Source of the DNA: an uncultured bacterium
Lineage (GTDB): Bacteria > Bacteroidota > Bacteroidia > Bacteroidales > CAIXTV01
Assembly: GCA_903922465.1 (NCBI GenBank)
Contig: CAIXTV010000084.1
Span: 1 to 32,781, forward strand
Length of the DNA stretch: 32,781 nt
Direction: 5' to 3'
Part shown: one piece after another, positions 10,616-17,938 of the stretch
Layout: the number at the start of each line of letters is the position of its first letter
Position numbering within the stretch: position 1 is the first letter of the stretch
The notes under the pieces: generated by a model
The model's database searches: none
The model's input: the letters and a program-made list of their open reading frames with translations, nothing else
Told to the model about the DNA's origin: nothing
Made by a program: the position numbers and the translations under genes

Positions 10616-11565
10616 AAATAATAAATTTGTTTGTTTGTAATAAATTCAACTAATCTAATGTAACAATATTAGTCTCAAAAAGTTTTTCGATTTTTGGGTT
10701 GACTAAAACCCCTAACCCAGTAAAAGTTATAAAAACTGCCATTTATCAAGGATTGTAGGAAGATTGATGTCTGATTTAATTGAATAAAACTTGATTTCTA
10801 TCAATTTATTTATTTCAAACAAGCTTAAATTAAGGCATTCTTCATAATTAAAAAATTCCCCGACCCCCAATGATTTTGATTTAATATTAAGCTAAATTTG
10901 CTTACTGGTGTTAAGCTATCGGTTAGGCTAAGTTAGAATTGTTCTGTAAAATGAAAAGCAAATAACATTCGCCGCAAAAGAATGCCTAGTGGACCAAATC
11001 GTATTCCCGAGGGAGTTATAAGAAGGATTTTTGTTTCTAAATGAATTCTTTTAGCTCCAGAAAGTATTCTTTTAGATTCAGAAAGAACTCTTTTAGTGTT
11101 TTTAAGGATGGGTAAAGGTTCAGGTGATAGTGTGTAAGTATTATGATTATCAATGCATTTAATCGAATTTCTTTTTAAGGGCTGAGCTTACAACCGCAAG
11201 CTTATCGAAACAAATCCCTAAGCCTGTTCAATCCCTTAGAATCAAAAATAATTACCCTCCCCAATCCTAGAGCAGAATATCATATTGTCAATTATAACTA
11301 CATTGCAATTTACGCTAATTTACTTCACATTGATATATATGTCTGTATTCGATAGTCTTTTTCATAAAAAGAAGAGTTTTTATACTGCTGAACTCCTTTC
11401 TGATAACCGATAGTATCTGAGAAAATTAAAACGAATAAATTTATTTTTAAAAATATTTATTCTCTAGCTCTGTTATAATCGTTTAATTATTAATTTTACA
11501 TGCGCTAAGCTAACAATAAATTACTTCAACTAACGTCATTTCAAACACTTAAAAAACTAACCATC
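10616..11565. other. 950-bp intergenic gap between the giant surface gene and ackA
   Basis: No open frame of convincing length or composition is present on either strand. The gap holds a degenerate 21-bp repeat array (11022-11105). It also holds an isolated TAAATTTG at 10893-10900 with no gene behind it and a near-match TAATTTTA at 11491-11498 that could serve ackA. The last 160 bp before ackA are very AT-rich. Both flanking genes read outward from this gap, so promoters for both should lie here. Confidence 0.7.
11022..11105. repeat. 21-bp tandem repeat array, three clear units plus one degenerate unit
   Basis: Units start at 11043, 11064 and 11085 and share a CTTTTAG core with a G-A/T-A/T start; the first two also share CAGAAA ends. 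A weaker copy at 11022-11042 matches the first unit at about 13 of 21 positions. The period is exactly 21 bp. It lies in a gene-free gap and is not part of a recognisable coding frame. Confidence 0.8.
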
Positions 11566-12768
11566 ATGAAAATACTGGTATTAAATTGTGGCAGTTCATC
11601 TATCAAATATCAACTCATCGATATGGTGAATAATTCGAACCTCTTAGCTAAAGGACTTCTTGAAAGAGTAGGGTCTGATAATAGCGAACTTTGCCACCAA
11701 CATCGTGTAACAGAAAAGCACATCAGCACCCAGCCCATTAAGGATCATCAAACTGGAATAAACCTAATTCTCGAGACGCTTGTACATCCTGAATATGGAG
11801 TAATTTCTGATGTTAAAGAAATTAAAGCAGCTGGTCATAGGGTAGCTCATGGAGGTGAATACTTTAGCGCTAGTGCCATAATAAACGAACAAGCAAAGAA
11901 GGATATTGAAAAACTTTGCGAATTGGCGCCTTTGCATAATCCTGCCAATTTAAAAGGAATATTGTCTTTAGAAAAAATATTACCTGAAATTACTCAGGTG
12001 GCTGTGTTTGACACTTCCTTCCATCAAACCATGCCGGCTCATGCCTATTTATATGGAATTCCTTATTCGTATTACGAGAAATATAAAATACGTCGCTACG
12101 GATTTCATGGCACTAGCCATAAATTTGTTGCACAAAAGGCCTGTGATATTTTGGGCGAAAAGATGGAAGATGTAAATATTATCACCTGCCATTTAGGTAA
12201 CGGTGCTTCAATTGCTGCAATTCAAAAAGGAAAATCAGTAGACACTTCAATGGGCTTCACTCCAATCGAAGGCTTAATGATGGGAACTCGCTGTGGTGAC
12301 ATCGACCTTGGGATTGCTTTGTTTATTGAAGAAAAAGAAAATGTGAATCCAAGAGCCTGCAACGATATATTTAATAAGAAAAGTGGAATGTTAGGAGTAA
12401 CTGGTATTTCTTCCGACATGCGTGATATTGAAAAGGCAGCTAACGAAGGAAGTGAAATTGCCGAAACAGCACTTGAAATGTATGCTTATAGAGTTAAAAA
12501 ATATATAGGCGCTTATGCTGCCGCGATGGGAGGGACTGATATCATTATTTTCACAGGTGGAATAGGTGAAAATGCAGTTAATATCCGCGAACGTTCTTGC
12601 AATGGACTGGAGTTTATGGGTGCTAAAATAGATCTCACAAAAAATGATGGATTACGCGGAAAAGATGCAATCATCTCAAATGATAATTCAGCAGTAAAAA
12701 TTATGGTTATTACCACAAACGAAGAACTGGTTATTGCCCGCGACACATATGACCTGGTTAAAAACTAA
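11566..12768 (+). CDS. ackA: Acetate kinase
   Basis: Acetate kinase interconverts acetyl phosphate + ADP and acetate + ATP in the cytoplasm. It is the energy-yielding last step of acetate fermentation or the first step of acetate activation. At 400 aa it matches the usual family length. The N-terminal LNCGSSSIKYQL signature is at 6-17 and GHRVAHGGE at 90-98. The catalytic residues known from the family appear as D149 (FDTSFHQTMP), H181 (YGFHGTSH) and R242 (MGTRCGDID). The phosphate-binding loop CHLGNGAS and FTGGIGENA are also present. The ATG at 11566 puts the conserved start exactly at the N-terminus. Its usual partner pta is not adjacent, so it is transcribed alone here, ending at a bidirectional terminator shared with convergent yebC. 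Confidence 0.97.
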   Translation: MKILVLNCGSSSIKYQLIDMVNNSNLLAKGLLERVGSDNSELCHQHRVTEKHISTQPIKDHQTGINLILETLVHPEYGVISDVKEIKAAGHRVAHGGEYFSASAIINEQAKKDIEKLCELAPLHNPANLKGILSLEKILPEITQVAVFDTSFHQTMPAHAYLYGIPYSYYEKYKIRRYGFHGTSHKFVAQKACDILGEKMEDVNIITCHLGNGASIAAIQKGKSVDTSMGFTPIEGLMMGTRCGDIDLGIALFIEEKENVNPRACNDIFNKKSGMLGVTGISSDMRDIEKAANEGSEIAETALEMYAYRVKKYIGAYAAAMGGTDIIIFTGGIGENAVNIRERSCNGLEFMGAKIDLTKNDGLRGKDAIISNDNSAVKIMVITTNEELVIARDTYDLVKN

Positions 12769-12783
12769 ATGCAATTGTTCATA

Positions 12784-12818
12784 ATAAAAAAAGCTGCCCT
12801 ATTGAGCAGCTTTTTTTT
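12784..12818. terminator. Bidirectional terminator between ackA and yebC
   Basis: AGCTGC (12792-12797) pairs with GCAGCT (12806-12811), with seven A residues on the left (12786-12792) and eight T residues on the right (12811-12818). Either strand therefore reads as stem plus T-run, serving ackA (+) and yebC (-), whose ends are only about 75 bp apart. Confidence 0.93.
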
Positions 12819-12842
12819 ATTTAAATGATGAAATAAAGCTGA

Positions 12843-13583
12843 TTACATTGCAGCTAACAACTCATCAGTCATTTCTAAATTATGAAATACATTTTGCACA
12901 TCATCGTCGTCTTCAAACAATTCAATCATTCTCATTACCTTTAATGCTGATTCCACATCAATCGTTTTAGGATCATTAGAAATACGCTGTAAGGAAGCGC
13001 TTTCTGCTTCAATACCTAAAAGTTCGAGTTTCTTTTGCATAGAACCAAAATCTTCCATAGCGGTGGTAATAGTAAAATAATCATCCTCAAAAGAAATGTC
13101 TTCTGCCCCTGCATCTATAATTTCCATTTCAAATTCATCCTGGTCGAGTTTGCCTTTTGGAACAACGAATATACCTTTGCGGTCAAACAAGAAGCTTAAT
13201 GAGCCATTTGTTCCTAAACTTCCGTTATATTTATTGAAAATAGCCCTGATATTGGCAACAGTACGCTGTAAATTATCAGTAGTACATTCAATAAAAACAG
13301 CTATTCCATGAGAAGCATAGCCTTCATAGGTAACTTCGTGAAGGCTTGCAGCGTCTTTATCTGAAGCTTTACTGATTGCACGTTGAATGTTTTCTTTGGG
13401 CATATTGACGCCTTTACCATTGGAGATGGCTAAACGCAGACGTGGATTACTTTCTGGGTCGCTGCCGCCTTCTCTTACAGCTACCGTTATTTCTTTTAGT
13501 ATTTTCGAAAACATTTTCGAACGTTTGGCATCCAAAGCACCTTTTTTTCGCTTAATGGTTGACCATTTACTGTGACCTGACAT
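12843..13583 (-). CDS. yebC: YebC/TACO1 family translation-associated protein
   Basis: This 246-aa protein has the full YebC/PmpR/TACO1 layout. The N-terminal signature MSGHSKWSTIKRKKGALDA is followed by FSKILKEI, then GGSDPESNPRLRLAI, MPKENIQRAI and YEGYASHGIAVFIE. The acidic C-terminal domain ends ELFEDDDDVQNVFHNLEM. The family was long annotated as a transcriptional regulator. TACO1 is a mitochondrial translational activator, and bacterial members have been linked to relief of ribosome stalling at proline-rich stretches. A cytosolic ribosome-associated role is therefore the better reading, from family knowledge. The start is fixed by the conserved MSGHSKW. It stands alone: about 160 bp and a terminator separate it from the next gene upstream. 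Confidence 0.95.
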   Translation of the reverse strand: MSGHSKWSTIKRKKGALDAKRSKMFSKILKEITVAVREGGSDPESNPRLRLAISNGKGVNMPKENIQRAISKASDKDAASLHEVTYEGYASHGIAVFIECTTDNLQRTVANIRAIFNKYNGSLGTNGSLSFLFDRKGIFVVPKGKLDQDEFEMEIIDAGAEDISFEDDYFTITTAMEDFGSMQKKLELLGIEAESASLQRISNDPKTIDVESALKVMRMIELFEDDDDVQNVFHNLEMTDELLAAM

Positions 13584-13686
13584 AGTATGTTTTGATTAAT
13601 TAATATCCTCTTTGAAATTCAGTGTAAAAATAATATTATTTTTTAGAATCAAGGGGGCAATTGTAATTAAGCGAAGAAAATTTATT

Positions 13687-13724
13687 AAAACAGAAAAGCT
13701 ATCCCTTTCGGAGATAGCTTTCTG
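13687..13724 (-). terminator. Terminator of the GIN-domain/barrel gene
   Basis: CAGAAAAGCTATC (13691-13703) pairs with GATAGCTTTCTG (13713-13724), giving a 12-bp stem with one bulged A. Read on the minus strand, TTTTAATAAA follows. It lies about 20 bp past the stop of the minus-strand gene ending at 13746. Confidence 0.8.
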
Positions 13725-13745
13725 TCTGCTAAACAAAAAATAAAA

Positions 13746-15224
13746 TTACCAGCCACCAAATGATATTCCAACAGTAAAAGGATACAATTGTGGGCCTTTA
13801 AAATCTTTAAAAAGTGAAATTAAAGAGTAAGTACCATATAAATTAAGCTTACTCCAGCCAATACGAACCATTGCATCTAATTTGATGTCATTAAGATAAA
13901 AATCGTCTGAAATCTTGGTTAAATGGTATTGATCGTTCGATTCGAATGTATGTTTAAAATAAGACCCAACTCGAATTCCCAATTCACCTCCGGCAGCTAT
14001 GTGAAAACTATTAATCTTGCTTTTGTTATTGGTTTGATATTCGAAAAACAAAGGAATGGTCAGATAATTGACGACCAATTTGCTCTTTAAATTCTTAAAG
14101 TTTGTACGATCAGTATTTCCGTCTTTATAACCATAAAAGTAACTCGAGTCAGGATTAACCACTATACTCTTATCAAAAACGTAGTTATTAAATTGAAATC
14201 CCAGACCCGTAACTAACCCAAAGTGATTTTTAATAAGATTGAAGTTAAGATCAAAGAAGTTGAAATTAACATTGATTGATTTTTCATATTGCAAATTCAG
14301 ATATTCGTAGCCAGGAGGAACATCAAAACTGTTTTTAGAAGATAAATATCCATTGATTCCCAACTCAATACCTGCAAAATGTCCATTGAATTTATCAGTG
14401 CATTTTTTCTTATGGAAGTCTTTTTTTATCCCATTAATATCGTTATCATCAATTATCGTTATCTTTTTATTGCCTAATTTTATCTGAGTTGTATCGCCTG
14501 TTTTGTCTTTATCTCCATGAATGGTTTCCATCACATTTTCATCGTCAAAAAAGCTTAAATCTCTTTTGGTGATATTCTTTTTTAATGGTTCATCTTTAAA
14601 TGAGATATTGCCAAGTCCGTTTACTTTTCCATTAAGTTCATTCTTTACGTTTACATTTGCTTTTGATGCCCCACTAACATTAATGGTTGCATCGTTAGCA
14701 ATTAAATTAAGTGCATTCAAGCTTGAAGCTCCTTCCAATTCTACGTTCATCTTTGCAGCACTTCCTTTTATATCAATTGAAGAAGCCCCTTCTGAAATGA
14801 TGGTTAAATCTTCAACTTTCAAATTCATTTGAATGAGTGATGCTCCTTCAGCTTTTATTTTAAGTTTTGCCAATGCAACTGCCGTTTCAGAAAAGAAACG
14901 ACTGGCTCCTTTTGCTTTTATTTGTTCAAGGTTTTTAGATGTGATGAGGATTTTTGCTTTTGACGCATCAAAACCTTTTTTACATGAGATACTTAAGGTG
15001 CCATCTTCTATATCAGTAACAATGTTATCAATGCTTAATTCTGCAGGTTCAACACTAACTGAATTTTCATTTCCCAATGAATAGTTTATTGAGGTATTCC
15101 CATTAATTTTAATTGCATTAAAATCAGATAAGATGCGTTTGTTTCCTTGTGCAAAACCTGATATACTTAAGGTTAATAATGCAAGAAGAATTAATTGTGG
15201 TTTTAAATTATGAAGTGTTTTCAT
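13746..15224 (-). CDS. Head-GIN-domain (DUF2807) protein fused to an outer-membrane beta-barrel
   Basis: This 492-aa protein has a signal peptide (1-26, core LILLALLTLSISGFAQG). Residues about 30-215 form a DUF2807/head-GIN domain: a ladder of short strands with recurring EGASSIDI, EGASSLNA and SGASKANV motifs, starting from FNAIKINGNTSINY. A charged linker (about 215-270) leads to a C-terminal region (about 275-492) resembling the small Bacteroidota barrel domain: GHFAGIELGINGYLSS, alternating strands, and a terminal PFTVGISFGGW with a C-terminal aromatic residue. GIN domains are usually found alone, so the fusion would place the ladder in the periplasm or at the surface, anchored by the barrel (inference). 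It lies 75 bp downstream of a sigma/anti-sigma pair on the same strand with no terminator between, so it is probably their co-transcribed target or effector. Ligand unknown. Confidence 0.85.
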   Translation of the reverse strand: MKTLHNLKPQLILLALLTLSISGFAQGNKRILSDFNAIKINGNTSINYSLGNENSVSVEPAELSIDNIVTDIEDGTLSISCKKGFDASKAKILITSKNLEQIKAKGASRFFSETAVALAKLKIKAEGASLIQMNLKVEDLTIISEGASSIDIKGSAAKMNVELEGASSLNALNLIANDATINVSGASKANVNVKNELNGKVNGLGNISFKDEPLKKNITKRDLSFFDDENVMETIHGDKDKTGDTTQIKLGNKKITIIDDNDINGIKKDFHKKKCTDKFNGHFAGIELGINGYLSSKNSFDVPPGYEYLNLQYEKSINVNFNFFDLNFNLIKNHFGLVTGLGFQFNNYVFDKSIVVNPDSSYFYGYKDGNTDRTNFKNLKSKLVVNYLTIPLFFEYQTNNKSKINSFHIAAGGELGIRVGSYFKHTFESNDQYHLTKISDDFYLNDIKLDAMVRIGWSKLNLYGTYSLISLFKDFKGPQLYPFTVGISFGGW

Positions 15225-15299
15225 AGGTGTAATATTTAGTTTAAAATTTGTTGATATATAGCTAAGACGATTGCGTAATGCGAAAAGTTACAGCTCAAT

Positions 15300-16367
15300 T
15301 TACTTTTTAGAATATTCAAATAAATTACCCAAAGCAAAGTGACGCGTAGTTCCGTTAGTTGCAGCTTCGCGTTTAAATTGAATTGACGAACCCATTATGG
15401 TATTAATTCCTGAAATGCCTGCATCAGCAATTGTCCAAAGGAAAGAACCTTTTTGTTGATAATCGGAACTTTGCTTGCCAGTTAATGTCTTTAAGGCAAC
15501 GTCTGTTAATGTAAGATAAGGGTCATTAATCGAACCATTTAATTGACTTCGGGCATAAAGATATTCGTTGAGTTGGGTATATTCATATCGGGTTTCAGAA
15601 ATAATTTCAGGCTTTTCTGTTGACCGAACATCGAATGTGTGTAAAGAAATGCTTTCTAGCATAGGGGTTTTTTCATAAGTGCGACTAATTGCAACCTCAT
15701 CCGAAAAATTGGGCGTTACTTCCTTGTGATAAGCTTGAATTTGTTTTAAATCAACTGATTTTTGAACTTTATTTTTGATTGGAGTTACAGCAGCCAATGA
15801 AGTTTCTTTTTTATTAAAATGAGGTATAACCTTGGCAATATTTCCACTTATCTGAGTTGAATCGGTATTACTTTCATTAAGAAAAAAAACAATAGCGGCT
15901 GTGATACATGCAAATACAAAAATTGCTGCAATACTCAAGGCTGGTTGAAGTGAAACGATCAAGGTTTTCTTTTTTAATTTCCCTTTATCCGAAAACACAA
16001 TTGAATTGTCAGGTTCGAGGCGCGTAAGCTTTAATTGTTCGAATGATTTTTTAATAGAAGCAAGTTTGTTTAAAAAAAGAAATGTATTTTCACTAATAGG
16101 CTCTCCTTCTAAATAATCAATTAACTTTTCATCTACAGGATTTATTTCTGGAATTAATGAATTTGGATTTTTCTTTAGTAAGGAATGTAATTCGCAATGC
16201 TCGTTAGTTTTAGTTAAAGTGCATAATTCGTTAAGGCTTTCAAATTCTACTTTTAATTGCGGTGATTGTTCAACAAAAATCAACAACTCGGCTGATTCAA
16301 CCGGATTGAGACGACCTTCAATGTAATCGAGGAAGTAAATTTCGTAATTATTGCTGTTAATTTTCAT
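15300..16367 (-). CDS. Probable anti-sigma factor, single-pass membrane protein
   Basis: This 355-aa protein starts three bases after the ECF sigma factor stop codon. One transmembrane helix is evident at about 142-163 (ALSIAAIFVFACITAAIVFF). The N-terminal 140 residues would be cytoplasmic, where they could hold the sigma factor, and the C-terminal 190 residues periplasmic. The cytoplasmic part contains the motif YFLDYIEGRLNPVE (11-24) and a second, looser copy KLIDYLEGEPISE (81-93), each followed by a predicted helix. This resembles the DYxxGxLs pattern common in Bacteroidota anti-sigma proteins. No HxxxCxxC zinc motif is visible. The periplasmic part is not recognised. Function is inferred mainly from position and topology. 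Confidence 0.75.
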   Translation of the reverse strand: MKINSNNYEIYFLDYIEGRLNPVESAELLIFVEQSPQLKVEFESLNELCTLTKTNEHCELHSLLKKNPNSLIPEINPVDEKLIDYLEGEPISENTFLFLNKLASIKKSFEQLKLTRLEPDNSIVFSDKGKLKKKTLIVSLQPALSIAAIFVFACITAAIVFFLNESNTDSTQISGNIAKVIPHFNKKETSLAAVTPIKNKVQKSVDLKQIQAYHKEVTPNFSDEVAISRTYEKTPMLESISLHTFDVRSTEKPEIISETRYEYTQLNEYLYARSQLNGSINDPYLTLTDVALKTLTGKQSSDYQQKGSFLWTIADAGISGINTIMGSSIQFKREAATNGTTRHFALGNLFEYSKK

Positions 16368-16370
16368 TTT

Positions 16371-16859
16371 CTATATTACTAAGTCCATTCGTACAATATA
16401 TTTTTTCAAAAACACACGAGCTCTATATATATATACCTTTACTTGAGCCTCTGTTAAGCCTGTTATTCCTCCAATTTCTTCATATGAATAGCCTTCATAG
16501 TCTCGCAAAAGCAAAACAGCTCTTTGGTCATCGGGAAGTTTTTTGATGGCTTCATTCAAAATTTCCTTTGCATTGTTATATCCTCCTTCATTATAATACA
16601 TATCCTCTTGCGAAACATCATCAAGATATGAAATCCTCTTGTCTTTTCTAATAGCATCTATCATAGTATGATAAGCAGTTGAAAAAAGATATGAGCGTAC
16701 TTTCTCAAAACTCACCTCTTTCACTTTATCCCAAAGCTTGATGAACGACTCCTGAACAATGTCTTTAGCCTTATCCTCATCGCGTATGTGCTTGAGAATA
16801 AAACGGTAAATATTGTCCGAAAACATATCTACCGAACGATTAAATTCATTTATATTCAT
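16371..16859 (-). CDS. ECF-type RNA polymerase sigma factor
   Basis: This 162-aa sigma-70 family protein has region 2 at about 13-78: FSDNIYRFILKHIRDEDKAKD, then VQESFIKLW and SYLFSTAYHTMIDAIRK for -10 recognition. Region 4 is at about 100-155: LPDDQRAVLLLRDYEGYSYEE, with a helix-turn-helix GITGLTEAQVKVYIYRARVFLKK. Regions 1 and 3 are absent, which defines the ECF group. The gene is first in a minus-strand operon, followed three bases later by the membrane anti-sigma-like gene and then the GIN/barrel gene. That order suggests an envelope signal releases this factor to switch on the operon itself. No ECF-type promoter pair was recognised upstream. The signal and wider regulon are unknown. Confidence 0.93.
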   Translation of the reverse strand: MNINEFNRSVDMFSDNIYRFILKHIRDEDKAKDIVQESFIKLWDKVKEVSFEKVRSYLFSTAYHTMIDAIRKDKRISYLDDVSQEDMYYNEGGYNNAKEILNEAIKKLPDDQRAVLLLRDYEGYSYEEIGGITGLTEAQVKVYIYRARVFLKKYIVRMDLVI

Positions 16860-17217
16860 CCTTTTGGTTTAGCTGGGATTATGGTTTTATGTCTATGACG
16901 CATTGAGTTTATAGAAAGTTACAGTTAGCAAGAATTTCTTTTTAAAATTAAAACATCCTCGAATCAATTAACATGCCCCTACTGTTGGTTAATATTCATG
17001 TAAAAGTACATAAAAATAATCCCTATAAAGCGATATATTTCAAAAACTCATTTATTTAAATAGCACTCATCGTTTAAATAATTTTCCTCAATAGCATTAT
17101 CTCATATAATAATATCATCCAGAATTAAAAGGATAAGATTTGAAATTGAAATAGTTGCATTGTAAAAATAAGCATAGAATTAGGAATTCAAATAGGAATA
17201 TGCAACTCGAAATTCAC

Positions 17218-17385
17218 AGCAAGGGCATTCCTCACCAAAGCAAGGCCATTTCTGGCAATAGCAAGGGCATCTCGAACCAAAGCAAGGCCATTTCAAGCAA
17301 TAGCAAGACCGTTTCAGACCAAAGCAAGACCATTTCAAGCAATAGCAAGTGCATTTCGAACCAAAGCAAGTGCATTTCTAACAAT
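17218..17385. repeat. 21-bp tandem repeat array, eight exact-length units in a 42-bp alternating order
   Basis: Units start at 17218, 17239, 17260, 17281, 17302, 17323, 17344 and 17365, each exactly 21 bp and beginning AGCAAG. The common form is AGCAAGNNCATTTC plus a seven-base end. Odd units end in CCAA, even units end in CAAT, so the true period is a 42-bp pair. The bases after AGCAAG vary (GG, GG, GG, GG, AC, AC, TG, TG across the array, offset by one base in places). A decayed ninth unit follows at 17386. No spacers, so it is not CRISPR. Confidence 0.95.
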
Positions 17386-17433
17386 AGCATCAATAGCATA
17401 ATTCATAGAACGCAGATTATGTGATGTTTATAG

Positions 17434-17467
17434 CAAATAGCATTTTTTTCATCAAATAGCATTTGAT
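17434..17467. repeat. Short direct repeat with perfect 7-bp hairpin
   Basis: CAAATAGCAT occurs at 17434-17443 and again at 17453-17462. The second copy sits in a perfect hairpin: ATCAAAT (17451-17457), AGC loop, ATTTGAT (17461-17467). The TAGCA element recalls the neighbouring 21-bp array, so this may be a decayed outlier of it (inference). Confidence 0.6.
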
Positions 17468-17709
17468 ATTGATATTTTTCATTTCACGAATGAAAGTTTT
17501 ATAATGTGTTCTGAAAACAACTCAATACAAATTCTAATTTACATATTCCAAAATTCTAATTTTAAAACAGGCTCGAGGCTGGGATTTTATATAAAAGTAA
17601 GTATAGGAATGCATCCTAAAATGCTATAAAAGAGACTTAAACCTTATGTAAATTGAGCAAATATGACTCAAATCTGCTGATTTATCTTTTCAAAGTAAAA
17701 TCTTTTTTG

Positions 17710-17717
17710 TACTTTTG
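17710..17717 (+). promoter_or_regulatory. Candidate -7 promoter element upstream of the carboxylase operon
   Basis: TACTTTTG is a full match to the Bacteroidota -7 consensus TAnnTTTG. The expected -33 TTG about 19 bases upstream reads TTT. If used, transcription would start near 17723 and leave a leader of about 215 nt before the start codon at 17939. A bare eight-base match can occur by chance in AT-rich DNA. Confidence 0.4.
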
Positions 17718-17938
17718 CCCAGCATTTCTGAAAAAACATAAAGTAAGTACTGATGTTTATTGAGCAATGCATAGTTGAATTAATTGATGCTTCCAAAAGC
17801 TAAACTAACAGCTGATTTGATGATATATCAGCACCATAACTACAACACTTCTTCAGTTAATTCCATGTTTAACAACCTGTATCACTAACTTTTGTTGGTG
17901 ATTACTGTTTTAATGAATTATAAACAATTTCAAGAATT

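Larger units (their letters stand above)
16860..17938. other. 1.08-kb intergenic gap with repeats and a possible promoter
   Basis: Both flanking genes read outward from this gap. It holds an eight-unit 21-bp array (17218-17385), a second short repeat pair with a hairpin (17434-17467), and a TAnnTTTG match at 17710-17717 upstream of the biotin carboxylase gene. A repeat-derived frame across 17155-17424 is not considered a gene. The remainder is AT-rich and shows nothing further. Confidence 0.7.

Noticed and set aside
10893-10900. TAAATTTG promoter element on the plus strand
   Set aside because: No TTG at the right distance and no coding frame behind it; about 670 bp from ackA. Several such matches are expected by chance in AT-rich intergenic DNA.
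17155-17424. An 89-codon open frame with a heptad repeat peptide
   Set aside because: The frame begins at TTG, consists mostly of the 21-bp array, has no signal peptide or known family, and stays open simply because 21 is divisible by three. Kept as a finding and not as a gene.
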